Below, one piece after another: positions 35,029-44,147 of a stretch of 64,000 nucleotides of DNA. The notes under the pieces are model-generated. The model saw only the letters and a program-made list of their open reading frames with translations, was not told where the DNA came from and searched no databases. Location of the stretch: NCBI GenBank assembly GCA_031291295.1, contig JARLJI010000005.1, forward strand, positions 1 through 64,000. The letters are read 5' to 3'. This DNA is from Rhodoferax sp. (lineage in GTDB: Bacteria; Pseudomonadota; Gammaproteobacteria; Burkholderiales; Burkholderiaceae_C). Each line of letters starts with the position of its first letter. Position 1 is the stretch's first letter. A program made the position numbers and the translations under genes.

Positions 35029-36039
35029 TCAGAACAGGCGCCAGCTGATCCACCAGGCGATGGCCGCGACGAAGGCGCTGGCGGGAATCGTTAAGATCCA
35101 GGCCCACACGATGTTGCCCGCCACGCCCCAGCGCACGGCGCTGGCACGCCGGGTGGCGCCGACGCCCACGATCGCGCCCGTGATGGTGTGCGTGGTGGAG
35201 ACCGGAATCCCCAGAAAAGTGGCCAGAAACAGCGTCAGGGCGCCGCCCGTTTCGGCGCAAAAACCGCCCACGGGCTTGAGCTTGGTGATTTTTTGCCCCA
35301 TGGTCTTGACGATGCGCCAGCCACCGAACATGGTGCCCGCCGCAATGGCCGTGTAGCAGCTCGCGATGGCCCAAAACGGCGGAGAACTGTCCGTCGACGC
35401 CGCGTGGCCTGTCGCAATCAACAGCATCCAGATGATGCCAATGGTTTTTTGCGCATCGTTGCCGCCGTGACCCAGGCTGTAAGCCCCGGCAGAGAACAGT
35501 TGCGCGCGCCGGAACCACCGGTCCACTCTGGAAGGTGTGGCGCGCCTGAACGTCCAGGCGACCGTCACCATCATCAGCGAGCCCAGCAAAAACCCGAGCA
35601 GCGGCGAGATAAAAATGAACAGCACGGTTTTCGTGATGCCCGAGCTGACCAGCGAGCCGGTTCCGGCCTTGGCGATGACGGCGCCCACGATGCCACCGAT
35701 CAGGGCGTGCGAGGAGCTGCTGGGAATGCCGTAGTACCAGGTGATGAAGTTCCAGCAGATGGCGCCGATCAAGGCGCCGAACACCACATGCACATCCACT
35801 ATGCCCGGATCGGCGATGCCTTTGCCTACCGTGGCCGCCACGCTCAGGTGAAAAACAAAGAGGGCCACAAAGTTGAAAAAAGCCGCGAACACCACGGCCT
35901 GGGCCGGTTTCAGCACCCCGGTCGAGACCACCGTGGCGATGGCGTTGGCCGCATCGTGAAAGCCGTTCAGGAAGTCAAATACCAGCGCCATCACCACCAG
36001 CAGCACAACCACCCACAACGCCACCTGAACCGTCGCCAT
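35029..36039 (-). CDS. Inorganic phosphate transporter, PiT family
   Basis: A 336-residue inner-membrane carrier. The two inverted signature repeats are visible: 'GFHDAANAIATVVSTGV' near the N-terminus and 'GHGGNDAQKTIGIIWML' near residue 190; 'GIPSSSSHALIGGIVGA' and 'GIPVSTTHTITGAIVGVG' are the paired substrate regions. It takes up metal-phosphate with protons. The DUF47 partner gene lies 13 bp upstream in the same operon. Confidence 0.95.
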   Translation of the reverse strand: MATVQVALWVVVLLVVMALVFDFLNGFHDAANAIATVVSTGVLKPAQAVVFAAFFNFVALFVFHLSVAATVGKGIADPGIVDVHVVFGALIGAICWNFITWYYGIPSSSSHALIGGIVGAVIAKAGTGSLVSSGITKTVLFIFISPLLGFLLGSLMMVTVAWTFRRATPSRVDRWFRRAQLFSAGAYSLGHGGNDAQKTIGIIWMLLIATGHAASTDSSPPFWAIASCYTAIAAGTMFGGWRIVKTMGQKITKLKPVGGFCAETGGALTLFLATFLGIPVSTTHTITGAIVGVGATRRASAVRWGVAGNIVWAWILTIPASAFVAAIAWWISWRLF

Positions 36040-36052
36040 CTGCGGTCCCGGC

Positions 36053-36700
36053 TCAGGAATTTTCGAGGACGATGCCCTCGATCAGGTTGGCGACGTCCTC
36101 GCATTTGTCGGTGATGGTTTCCAGCAGCTCGTAGATGGCCTTGAGCTTGAGCACCTCGCGCACATCGGGCTCCTCGCGAAACAGCTTGCTCATGGCCGAG
36201 CGCATCACGCGGTCGGCGTCCGATTCGAGCCGGTCGATTTCCTCGCAGGTTTTCAGCGCTGCCTCGGCATTGCCGGATTCGGCGATCTTGTCGAGCAGCT
36301 TGACGGCGTCGCGCACACGCTCGCAGCACTTGACGCTCAGGTCGGTCAGGCGCGTGATCTCCTCGGTCATGTGGTGCACGTCGTACAGCGCCATGGTCTC
36401 CGCCGAGTCCTGGATCAGGTCGGCCACGTCGTCCATGGTGTTGATCAGCGAGTGGATCTGCTCACGGTCGATCGGCGTGATGAAGGTCTTGTGCAGGGCC
36501 TTGTTGACCTCATGCGTGATGCGGTCGGCGGCGCGCTCGGCGTTGTCCACGTCCTGGTTGTACTTCTCGCGCAGATGCAGGTCGCTGTAGTTCGCCACCA
36601 GTTTCGCAAAAGCGTATGCAGCCTCCACGATCCGGTCGGCATGCTGGTTGAACATCTCGAAAAAATTGCCTTCGCGCGGCAGTAACTTGGCAAACAGCAT
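36053..36700 (-). CDS. DUF47/PhoU-like phosphate transport accessory protein
   Basis: A 215-residue, all-helical protein of the PhoU-like DUF47 (TIGR00153) family: 'FFEMFNQHADRIVEAA' near the start, 'TPIDREQIHSLINTMDDVAD' in the middle, and 'LYELLETITDKCEDVANLI' at the end. These proteins are nearly always paired with PiT carriers and regulate or allow their activity. First gene of the two-gene operon. Confidence 0.93.
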   Translation of the reverse strand: MLFAKLLPREGNFFEMFNQHADRIVEAAYAFAKLVANYSDLHLREKYNQDVDNAERAADRITHEVNKALHKTFITPIDREQIHSLINTMDDVADLIQDSAETMALYDVHHMTEEITRLTDLSVKCCERVRDAVKLLDKIAESGNAEAALKTCEEIDRLESDADRVMRSAMSKLFREEPDVREVLKLKAIYELLETITDKCEDVANLIEGIVLENS

Positions 36701-36858
36701 GGTTCAATCCTGAATATCGGCCGGGAATGTGGCGCTCTGTGACCCGCGAGAGTTTAACCGCCGCTCTATCCCCACCTTGCGCGAACCGCTCAATCCGGTG
36801 CAAAAACGCCCGTCCCGGTGCCGCGTCACACCGGGCCGCGATGGGAAAACCAGGGCTT

Positions 36859-37326
36859 TCACAAGCGCTGAATGGCTTGAGCGCTCACATGGCGCAGCTG
36901 GGCAGCGCTCACCCGCTGCGGCGCAATTTCCGCCAACGGCACCAGGACAAAGGCGCGAGCCGCCATGCGCGGGTGGGGAATCGTCAGCGCCGGGCTTTGC
37001 AGCTGCGCGTCACCGTACAGCAGCAGATCGAGGTCCAGCGTGCGCGGGGCATTTCGGTAGGAGCGCTCACGCCCGGCGCCATGCTCCAGGCTCTGGAGTT
37101 GCTCCAGCAGCAGGGGTGCGGGCAAGGCGGTAGACACCTCCACCACGGCGTTGATGTAATCCGGGCCGCCGGCGTCGATCGGCGCGGTGCGGTAGAGCGA
37201 CGAGCGACGCGTCACCTTCGTGTCCGCCAAACGCCCGATGGCGTCCATGGCCTGCCCGACTGCGGCCGCGGCATCGCCCAGGTTCGCGCCCAAGGCCACG
37301 TAGGCAGTAACACCCTCTTTTCTCAA
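36859..37326 (-). CDS. folK: 2-amino-4-hydroxy-6-hydroxymethyldihydropteridine pyrophosphokinase
   Basis: A 155-residue HPPK of folate synthesis. 'AYVALGANLGD' opens the domain, 'RRSSLYRTAPIDAGGPDYIN' is the pterin region, and 'RTLDLDLLLYGD' with 'IPHPRMAARAFVLVPLAEI' holds the ATP and metal residues. The start is TTG at 37326; its ribosome site may be the TGAGG that contains the pcnB stop. Last gene of the hda-HAD-pcnB-folK row. Confidence 0.95.
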   Translation of the reverse strand: MRKEGVTAYVALGANLGDAAAAVGQAMDAIGRLADTKVTRRSSLYRTAPIDAGGPDYINAVVEVSTALPAPLLLEQLQSLEHGAGRERSYRNAPRTLDLDLLLYGDAQLQSPALTIPHPRMAARAFVLVPLAEIAPQRVSAAQLRHVSAQAIQRL

Positions 37327-37338
37327 GAGAAAAAGGCC

Positions 37339-38952
37339 TCAAGCCCTTGAGTCATCTATGGGACTAGCTATGTTTTTTGCAGCCCCCGAGCGACGCCGGC
37401 GGCGCCGTTTTTTCGGGGCGTCCGGCGTGCCGGCATCACCGGCATCATCACCAACAGCATCGTCGCCAGCCTCGGCGCTGGCGGGCGGGCGGGCCCCATC
37501 GGCCACGCCTGCTGGCGCGGTGGTGGAAGCAGGCTTGGCCACCCGCACGCGCTGGCGCACGGGCTGCTGCTCCTGCCGGGCCTGCTCGAGCAGGCCTTCG
37601 CGCTCGTCGTCGTTGGCCATGCTGAACTCCTGCCACCACGCGGCCAGCACCTCGTCGATCTCGCCGACATCGGCGCGCAGCCGCATGAAGTCGAACGCGG
37701 CGCGAAAGCGCGGCTGGTCCACCAAGCTGTAGGGCGTGCTGCCCGTGCGCTTTTCGAAGCGCGGCTGCATCATCCAGATCTCGCGCATGTCGCCGGCGAG
37801 CTTGCCGCGGCCCGACACATCGCCGATGCGCGCGTTGAACACGTCGTCGATCGCGTCCTGCAGCGCCGGGAACGAGGGCTGGCGCTGGCGCCCTTCCACG
37901 CGCTGGCGCCAGCCATCGCGCACATCGGCCCACAGCACGCAGGCCAGCAAAAAGCTCGGGGCCACCGGCTTGCCCTCACCGACGCGCCGGTCGGTGTCCT
38001 GCAGGGCTGCCTTCACAAAGGGTTGCTCGGCACGCTCGACCACCACATCGAGCAGCGGGTAGATGCCGTGCGCCATGCCCAGCAGTTTGAGTTGTTCGAT
38101 GGTCGCCAACGCATGACCGGTCTGCAGCAGCTTGAGCATTTCGTCGAACAGCCGGCTCTGCGGCACGTCGGCCAGCAGGGCCTGGGATTTGACCAACGGC
38201 TGCGCCGTTTTGGGATCAAGCTTGAAGCCCAGCGGCGCGAGCTTGGCCGCAAAGCGCACCGCGCGGATGATGCGCACCGGGTCCTCGCGGTAGCGCGTGG
38301 CCGGGTCGCCAATCATGCGCAGCACCAGCTTCTTGGCATCCTTGATACCGCCGTGGTAGTCGACCACGATCTGGCTTTTCGGATCGTAGTACATGGCGTT
38401 GATGGTGAAGTCGCGCCGCACCGCATCTTCCTCCTGCGGGCCCCAGACGTTGTCGCGCAGCACCCGGCCGGTGGAGTCCACGGCATGCTTCATGCCCGCA
38501 AGCTCGCTCTTGCTGGTTTTTTCGTTGCCGGCCACCTGCTCGGCGGCGGCGTTGTCGAGGTAGGCGCGGAAGGTGGAGACTTCGATCACCTCGTGCTCGC
38601 GCCCGCGCCCGTACACCACGTGGACAATGCGAAAGCGCCGCCCGATGATGAAGGCGCGGCGAAACAGGCCCTTGACCTGTTCGGGCGTGGCGTTGGTGGC
38701 CACGTCGAAATCCTTGGGGCGCAGGCCCAGCAGCAGATCGCGCACGGCGCCACCCACGACGTAGGCCTCGAAGCCGGCCTGCTGCAAGGTGCTCACGACG
38801 TTGAGGGCGCGCTCGTCCACCAGGGTGGGGTCGATGCCATGCACCGCCTGGCTGACTTCCACGCGTTTGCCGAAATCGGGCTTTTTGGCCTTGGCGGCTG
38901 TGGATTTGGCCGGGTCTTTACCCAGCAGTCTGTCGATAAATTTTTTAATCAT
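37339..38952 (-). CDS. pcnB: Poly(A) polymerase I
   Basis: A 537-residue nucleotidyltransferase that adds 3' poly(A) tails to RNA for decay. 'YVVGGAVRDLLLGLRPKDFD' (about 65-84) is the class II nucleotidyltransferase motif with catalytic Asp; 'DAVRRDFTINAMYYD' and 'DPVRIIRAVRFAAKL' follow. The C-terminus is a low-complexity basic tail ending in 'PKKRRRRRRSG', after an Asp/Gly/Ala-rich linker. ATG at 38952 is preferred; an in-frame TTG at 39003 overlaps the stop of the HAD gene (TTGA) and would add 17 residues. PcnB is distinguished from CCA-adding enzyme by length and tail. Confidence 0.94.
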   Translation of the reverse strand: MIKKFIDRLLGKDPAKSTAAKAKKPDFGKRVEVSQAVHGIDPTLVDERALNVVSTLQQAGFEAYVVGGAVRDLLLGLRPKDFDVATNATPEQVKGLFRRAFIIGRRFRIVHVVYGRGREHEVIEVSTFRAYLDNAAAEQVAGNEKTSKSELAGMKHAVDSTGRVLRDNVWGPQEEDAVRRDFTINAMYYDPKSQIVVDYHGGIKDAKKLVLRMIGDPATRYREDPVRIIRAVRFAAKLAPLGFKLDPKTAQPLVKSQALLADVPQSRLFDEMLKLLQTGHALATIEQLKLLGMAHGIYPLLDVVVERAEQPFVKAALQDTDRRVGEGKPVAPSFLLACVLWADVRDGWRQRVEGRQRQPSFPALQDAIDDVFNARIGDVSGRGKLAGDMREIWMMQPRFEKRTGSTPYSLVDQPRFRAAFDFMRLRADVGEIDEVLAAWWQEFSMANDDEREGLLEQARQEQQPVRQRVRVAKPASTTAPAGVADGARPPASAEAGDDAVGDDAGDAGTPDAPKKRRRRRRSGAAKNIASPIDDSRA

Positions 38953-38999
38953 GAACTCTTGCGGGACGGTTCGCTTGGGGGTCGAAACGGGCTCCGTCC

Positions 39000-39674
39000 T
39001 CAACTGATTTTAGGAAACAGGTCCAGTATGCGCCATCCGCGCTCGCTGGCGAGGGCGCGCAGCCGCGCATCGGGATTGGTCGCTATGGGATGGCGCACCT
39101 TCTCCATCAGCGGCAGATCGTTGATGGAGTCGGAGTAAAAAGTGCTGTCCACGTCGGCCCAGCCGAGCTGGCGCGCGGCCAGCCATTGCTCCATGCGCGT
39201 CACCTTGCCGGCACGAAACGAGGGCACGCCGCGGATCTCGCCGTTGAACCAGCCGTCCGGCCCGCGCTCGAGCTCCACCGCGATCAACTCCCTGACGCCG
39301 AAGACATCAGCAATCGGGCGCGTCACGAACTCGTTGGTGGCGGTGATGATCAGCACCTCGTCGCCGGCGCGCTGATGCTCGGCAACCAGCGAGAGCGCCT
39401 CGGGCTTGAGGTTCTTTTGCACCACATCGCGCATGAAGCGGTCGTGAGCAGCTATTGAATTGGTAGCGCCCTGGCGCCGCACGGCATCGATGGCGAAACG
39501 TACATAGTCGTGCACATCAAGCGTGCCGGCCTGGTACTGGGCGTAGAACGCGTCGTTCTTGCGCGCAAATTCAACCGGGTCGGTCCAGCCGATATCGATC
39601 GTGAACTGCCCCCATGCATAGTCGGAGTCAATCGGCAGCAGCGTGTGGTCGAGGTCGAAAAGGGTGAGTTTCAC
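39000..39674 (-). CDS. HAD-superfamily hydrolase, SerB-like subfamily IB
   Basis: A 224-residue phosphatase. Motif I 'LFDLDHTLLP' with the nucleophile Asp7, motif II 'LIITATNEF', and motif III/IV 'FYSDSINDLPLMEKV' are all visible; the cap is the four-helix type of subfamily IB. Related proteins act on phosphoserine or histidinol phosphate; the substrate here cannot be named. It follows hda by 25 bp. Confidence 0.9.
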   Translation of the reverse strand: MKLTLFDLDHTLLPIDSDYAWGQFTIDIGWTDPVEFARKNDAFYAQYQAGTLDVHDYVRFAIDAVRRQGATNSIAAHDRFMRDVVQKNLKPEALSLVAEHQRAGDEVLIITATNEFVTRPIADVFGVRELIAVELERGPDGWFNGEIRGVPSFRAGKVTRMEQWLAARQLGWADVDSTFYSDSINDLPLMEKVRHPIATNPDARLRALASERGWRILDLFPKIS

Positions 39675-39699
39675 AGACGGGGATTGTATTGATCGAGCG

Positions 39700-40395
39700 T
39701 CACACGTTGTCCAGCATCGACTTGATCAGCGGAATGGTGACAGGCCGCTGGGTCTGCAGCGAATAGCCGTCGATCAGGTCGAGCAGCTGCACCAGGCTGC
39801 CCAGGTCGCGGCTGAAACGCGTGAGCATGAAGTCCATCACCTCGTCGCCCAGGAACACGCCGCGCGCATCGGCCTGCTGGCGCAGCACGGCACGGCGCTC
39901 GGGCTCGCTGAGCACCTGCAGCTGGAACACATGGCCCCAGCCCAGGCGCGAACGCAGGTCCTCGCGCAGCTTCAGGTCCGCGGGCGGCATCTCGCCTGCG
40001 GCCAGCACCCAGCGCGGATGGCCGTCGCGCGAACTCATGGCATTGACGAACCAGTTGAACGCCGCATGCTGTTGCACCGCGGTGTACAGGTGCACGTCAT
40101 CGAGCAGCACGGCGGCCCAGTTCTCATTGAACTCGGGCGGCTCCGCCATAGAAGCATCGAGCCAGCCCACGCTGGTGCCGCCGGCGCCCTGCTCGCGCAG
40201 CGCCTCGCGCACGCTTTTGAGCAAATGCGTCTTGCCGCTGCCGCTGGCGCCCCACAGGTAGGTGGGAACCGGCGAGCGCGTCGGGTTGCCGGCCCACAGT
40301 TGCAGGTGCTTGAGCGCGGCCTCGTTGGGGCCGACAAAAAAGCTGGCGAACGTGGGGCCCGTGGCCAGTCCAATATCAAGGGCGATTTGTTTCAT
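39700..40395 (-). CDS. hda: DnaA regulatory inactivator Hda
   Basis: A 231-residue AAA+ protein related to the DnaA ATPase domain. It works with the sliding clamp to turn DnaA-ATP into DnaA-ADP after initiation. 'MKQIALDIGLA' is the expected place of the clamp-binding motif; Walker A is 'LWGASGSGKTHLLKSV' and Walker B 'AVLLDDVHLY'. It lacks the DNA-binding domain of DnaA. 21 bp after the permease gene. Confidence 0.94.
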   Translation of the reverse strand: MKQIALDIGLATGPTFASFFVGPNEAALKHLQLWAGNPTRSPVPTYLWGASGSGKTHLLKSVREALREQGAGGTSVGWLDASMAEPPEFNENWAAVLLDDVHLYTAVQQHAAFNWFVNAMSSRDGHPRWVLAAGEMPPADLKLREDLRSRLGWGHVFQLQVLSEPERRAVLRQQADARGVFLGDEVMDFMLTRFSRDLGSLVQLLDLIDGYSLQTQRPVTIPLIKSMLDNV

Positions 40396-40416
40396 CGTTG
40401 ATCCGTCCGCCCGGCC

Positions 40417-41487
40417 TCAGCCCTGGTACAGCTTGCTCGCAAGGTAGCTCCCGCGCACGCGCCGAATGCCGACCAGCAGCACCGCACTGGCAGGCAAGGC
40501 CACCAGCACACCGACAAAACCGAACAGCTGGCCAAATGCGAGCAAGGCAAAAATGACTGCCAGCGGATGCAGGCCGATGCGCTCGCCGACCAGCCGCGGC
40601 GTCAGGAAGAAGCCCTCCACGAACTGGCCTACGCCATACACCACGGCCACCATCACCAGGGCCTTGATCGAGGCAAACTGCAGCATCCCGGCCAGTGTGG
40701 CGAGCAGCAGTCCCAGGCCAAAGCCGAGGTAGGGCACAAACACCGCCAGCCCGGTAAAGATACCGATCGGCAGCGCCAGGTCCAGCCCGAACAGGAACAA
40801 GCCCACGCTGTAGTAAATGGCCAGCGTCAGCATCACCAGCAACTGGCCGCGCAGGTACTCGCCCAGCACGGTGTCGGACTCGGCCGTGAAGCTGTCGAAA
40901 GCCCCGCGCAGATGCGGCGGCACCAGCTCCACGATGCGGGCGACAAACCGCTCCCAGTCCATCAGCAGGTAAAACAGCGCCACCGGAATCAGCACCGCAT
41001 TGCCCACCACCGCCAGCGCCACGCTGCCGCCCAGCTTGAGCGACGAGAGCAGCGAGCCGAGCGTTTCCCCCACATTGCCATTGAGGTACTGGAGCATCAG
41101 GCCCTTGATGCTGGCCACATCCAGCGAGACCTTGACGCCGAACTGGGCCAGCAGCGGCTCGATCCAGCCGCTCAGCCGGTCCAGCAGCACGGGCACCTGG
41201 TCGCGCATCAGCGGCAACTCCTTGGCCAAAATCGGCACCACCAGCAGCGCCAGGCCGAGCAGCGCCACGATAAACACCAGCTCCACCAGCAGGACCGCCA
41301 GCGCGCGCGGCACATGCCCGCGTCCAAGCCGGTCCAGCCTGTTCACCAGAGGCGTCAGCGCATAGGCCAGCACCGCCGCGACCACAAAGGGCGTGAGCAC
41401 GGGGCCCAGTTGCCGCAGCGCCAGCAGAACCAGGATGGCGATGGCGATCCAGGCGGCGGCGCGTTTTTGGACAGAGGTGAATTGCAT
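40417..41487 (-). CDS. AI-2E family (PerM/YdiK-like) membrane protein
   Basis: A 356-residue inner-membrane protein with about eight helices, 'FVVAAVLAYALTPLVNRLDR' early, a long soluble loop (about 120-190), and the family motif 'FVPYLGFGLGLLLATLAGML' near 265. The family is named for AI-2 exporter candidates, yet members include permeases and Na+/H+ antiporters, so the substrate is open. ATG at 41487 is chosen; upstream in-frame residues are not conserved-looking. Divergent from purM. Confidence 0.87.
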   Translation of the reverse strand: MQFTSVQKRAAAWIAIAILVLLALRQLGPVLTPFVVAAVLAYALTPLVNRLDRLGRGHVPRALAVLLVELVFIVALLGLALLVVPILAKELPLMRDQVPVLLDRLSGWIEPLLAQFGVKVSLDVASIKGLMLQYLNGNVGETLGSLLSSLKLGGSVALAVVGNAVLIPVALFYLLMDWERFVARIVELVPPHLRGAFDSFTAESDTVLGEYLRGQLLVMLTLAIYYSVGLFLFGLDLALPIGIFTGLAVFVPYLGFGLGLLLATLAGMLQFASIKALVMVAVVYGVGQFVEGFFLTPRLVGERIGLHPLAVIFALLAFGQLFGFVGVLVALPASAVLLVGIRRVRGSYLASKLYQG

Positions 41488-41603
41488 GCAGGCGGGTAAT
41501 TGACAGACGTGGACCCGCGCAAAAATATTGGCGCGCGGGTGAACCCTTAAAATCAGGACAAATTCTATAGGGCTATGCACGCAAACCCGTCTGGCCACCC
41601 TCA

Positions 41604-42659
41604 ATGAGCTCATCTGCCCCCTCTTCTTCGGGTTTATCCCCCCTTTCGTACAAAGACGCCGGCGTCGACATTGACGCGGGCGACGCGCTGGTGGAACGCA
41701 TCAAACCGCTGGCCAAAAAGACCATGCGTGAAGGCGTCCTGGCCGGTATCGGCGGCTTTGGCGCGCTGTTCGAGGTGCCCAAGCGCTACAAGGAGCCGGT
41801 GCTGGTCAGCGGCACCGACGGAGTCGGCACCAAGCTCAAGCTGGCGTTCGAGTGGGCCATGCACGACACCGTGGGCATCGACCTGGTGGCCATGAGCGTC
41901 AATGACGTGCTGGTCCAGGGCGCCGAGCCGCTGTTCTTACTGGACTACTTCGCCTGCGGCAAGCTGGATGTGGACACGGCGGCCAGCGTGGTCGGCGGCA
42001 TCGCGCGCGGCTGCGAACTCTCGGGCTGCGCGCTGATTGGCGGCGAAACCGCCGAGATGCCCGGCATGTACCCCGCGGGCGAGTACGACCTGGCCGGCTT
42101 TGCCGTCGGCGCGGTGGAAAAGTCAAAAATCCTGACGGGCCAGGACGTCAAACCCGGCGACGTGGTGCTGGGCCTGGCCTCCAGCGGCGTGCACTCCAAC
42201 GGCTTCAGCCTGGTGCGCAAATGCATTGAGCGCGCTGGCGGCCAGCTGCCCGCCACGCTGGATGGCCAACCCTTCAAACAGGCCGTGATGGCGCCGACGC
42301 GGCTGTACGTCAAATCCGTGCTCGCAGCGCTGGCCCAGCACCCGATCAAGGCCCTGGCCCACATCACCGGCGGCGGCCTGCTGGAGAACATCCCGCGCGT
42401 GCTGCCCGAGGGCATGGCCGCGCATTTGCGCCAGGGCAGCTGGCCGCAAACCGAGCTGTTCGCATGGCTGCAAAAAACGGCGGGCATTGATGATCATGAG
42501 ATGAACCGCACGTTCAACAACGGTATCGGCATGGTGGTGGTGGTTGACGCCGCCCACGCTGCAGCCACCGCGCAGACGCTGCGCGAGGCCGGCGAGACGG
42601 TATTCGAGATTGGCGCCATCGCACCGCGCAGCGCAGCCGGCGCGGTCGTCGTCAGCTAA
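41604..42659 (+). CDS. purM: Phosphoribosylformylglycinamidine cyclo-ligase
   Basis: A 351-residue AIR synthetase, step five of purine synthesis. '[20 protein letters not shown]' begins the conserved part, then '[15 protein letters not shown]', '[18 protein letters not shown]', '[11 protein letters not shown]' and '[16 protein letters not shown]'. It stands alone, divergent from the permease, with its promoter in the 116-bp gap. Confidence 0.97.
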   Translation: MSSSAPSSSGLSPLSYKDAGVDIDAGDALVERIKPLAKKTMREGVLAGIGGFGALFEVPKRYKEPVLVSGTDGVGTKLKLAFEWAMHDTVGIDLVAMSVNDVLVQGAEPLFLLDYFACGKLDVDTAASVVGGIARGCELSGCALIGGETAEMPGMYPAGEYDLAGFAVGAVEKSKILTGQDVKPGDVVLGLASSGVHSNGFSLVRKCIERAGGQLPATLDGQPFKQAVMAPTRLYVKSVLAALAQHPIKALAHITGGGLLENIPRVLPEGMAAHLRQGSWPQTELFAWLQKTAGIDDHEMNRTFNNGIGMVVVVDAAHAAATAQTLREAGETVFEIGAIAPRSAAGAVVVS

Positions 42660-42714
42660 CGCCGGGCCGCATGACCGGACCGGCCAAGGGCGCACTGGGT
42701 CGGCGCGAGGTGTG

Positions 42715-43038
42715 TCAGGGCGGCGCATCGCCCAGCGTGCCAAATTCCACGGGCAGCCTGACGTAAAACAGTCGCACGTTTTCCTCCTTCAGGAACGCGA
42801 ACAGCCGCTCCGCCTCGGCTTCCGTTGCAACCATGGTGACTTCCACCGGTTGATCACCCAGGTCAAAAAAATGAGCCGAATGCATGCGGCCGTGACGACC
42901 GAACCCGATGGCACCCATGAAAACGGTGGCGCCACGCACGCCATGCGAGCGCGCCGCCTCGACCAGCCATTCGTACAGTGGCCGATGGTCATGGCGCTGG
43001 TTCTGCTCCATGAAAAATTCCAGTTGATAACCAGTCAT
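42715..43038 (-). CDS. DUF190 family protein
   Basis: A 107-residue protein with the ferredoxin-like, PII-related DUF190 fold: 'YQLEFFMEQNQRH', 'PLYEWLVEAARSHGVRGATV' and 'PVEVTMVATEAEAERLFAFL'. Relatives often accompany CrcB fluoride channels, but no crcB is near. The start at 43038 has AAAGAGG upstream. Confidence 0.83.
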   Translation of the reverse strand: MTGYQLEFFMEQNQRHDHRPLYEWLVEAARSHGVRGATVFMGAIGFGRHGRMHSAHFFDLGDQPVEVTMVATEAEAERLFAFLKEENVRLFYVRLPVEFGTLGDAPP

Positions 43039-43137
43039 AGGGCCTCTTTGGCAAGAATAGAGCACCGCAAAAGTATAGGTCTCTGCCGCAAATGACCGGC
43101 GGGGGCGATCAACCCGCACAGCATTCCATGGTGGCGT

Positions 43138-43989
43138 TCAGTTTTTGGTGCGACGAAGTTCTGCCACGCGATCGGCAATGGCATCGACGTCAAGCGCCTC
43201 CTCGGCGTGCACCAGGTAATTTTCCAGGTCCACCACGGCTTGGGCATCGTTGCCCTGTCCGGCATGGGCCAGACCCCGATCGCGGTACTCCCCCCACGCT
43301 TGCGGCAACAAAACGATCAGCCGGTCCTGCACCGCGATCAGGCGCTGCCAGTCTTGCTGGGTCTTGTGAATTTCCTTGAGGTTGCGCAGCATGCGGGCAA
43401 TGATGTCGCGCGGCGGCGTGGCCTGCAGATACAGGCCGATCGGCGCCTCGAAATCGTCCACCAGCCCGCTGCGCCGCTGGAACGGCTCGAGCCGCTCGGA
43501 CAGCTCTTCGCGACTGAGCGACTGGCCGCTGAACGGGTCGATCACCACCTGGCCCTTGGGCAGGTTCACCTTGACCATGAAGTGCCCCGGAAAGCCCACG
43601 CCGCGCGCACTCAGGCCCAGTCCCTGGGCCAGCTCCATCCACAGCACGGCGAGCGAGATGGGGATGCCGCGGCGGCTGCGCAGCACGGCGTTCAGATAGC
43701 TGTTGTCGGGGTCGTAATAGTCGTTGACGTTGCCGCCAAAACCGAGGTCGCGAAAGAAAAACTGGTTCAACACCCGCAGGCATTGCAGCGGCGCGGCATC
43801 GGGCGGGACGCGGCGCTTGAGCCGGGCCAGCAACTGGTCCACCTCGCCCAGCACCTGCTGCACGTCAAGCTCGGGGTACTCGTCCTGCGCCAGGCTGATG
43901 GCCGCCTCCAGCAGGGGAAAGTGCTCATCAGACTGCACCAGGGCAGTGAAGAATTCCAGCGGCGTGGGCGCCCTCAGACTGATTTTCAT
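43138..43989 (-). CDS. SirB1-type transglutaminase-like/TPR protein
   Basis: A 283-residue soluble protein. The transglutaminase-like core has 'YYDPDNSYLNAVLRSRRGIP' and 'ARGVGFPGHFMVKVNLPKGQ' (about 90-150), and the C-terminal third looks like TPR helices ('YRDRGLAHAGQGNDAQAVVD'). It belongs to the SirB1/YchA family found near prfA/prmC in enterics; the function is unknown. No such neighbours are found here. The 158-bp gap after it (43990-44147) holds no gene. Confidence 0.83.
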   Translation of the reverse strand: MKISLRAPTPLEFFTALVQSDEHFPLLEAAISLAQDEYPELDVQQVLGEVDQLLARLKRRVPPDAAPLQCLRVLNQFFFRDLGFGGNVNDYYDPDNSYLNAVLRSRRGIPISLAVLWMELAQGLGLSARGVGFPGHFMVKVNLPKGQVVIDPFSGQSLSREELSERLEPFQRRSGLVDDFEAPIGLYLQATPPRDIIARMLRNLKEIHKTQQDWQRLIAVQDRLIVLLPQAWGEYRDRGLAHAGQGNDAQAVVDLENYLVHAEEALDVDAIADRVAELRRTKN

Positions 43990-44147
43990 GATGCCGTATT
44001 CGTGAAACTATTCGATGCTTTATCGTTGTAACGGCGGCGCCGACTCACGTCAAGCGGGTGCGCCGCAAAACGCGGCCGAGCCTCACACCGTTGCATTTGG
44101 TTGCAAGCATGGCTCGCCAAACAGGACACGTATTGCGCTGCGCCGGA

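Noticed and set aside
37310-37340. Palindrome CTTTTCTCAAGAGAAAAAG at the folK start as a terminator
   Set aside because: AT-rich stem with no T run in the right place, and it overlaps the likely folK TTG start.
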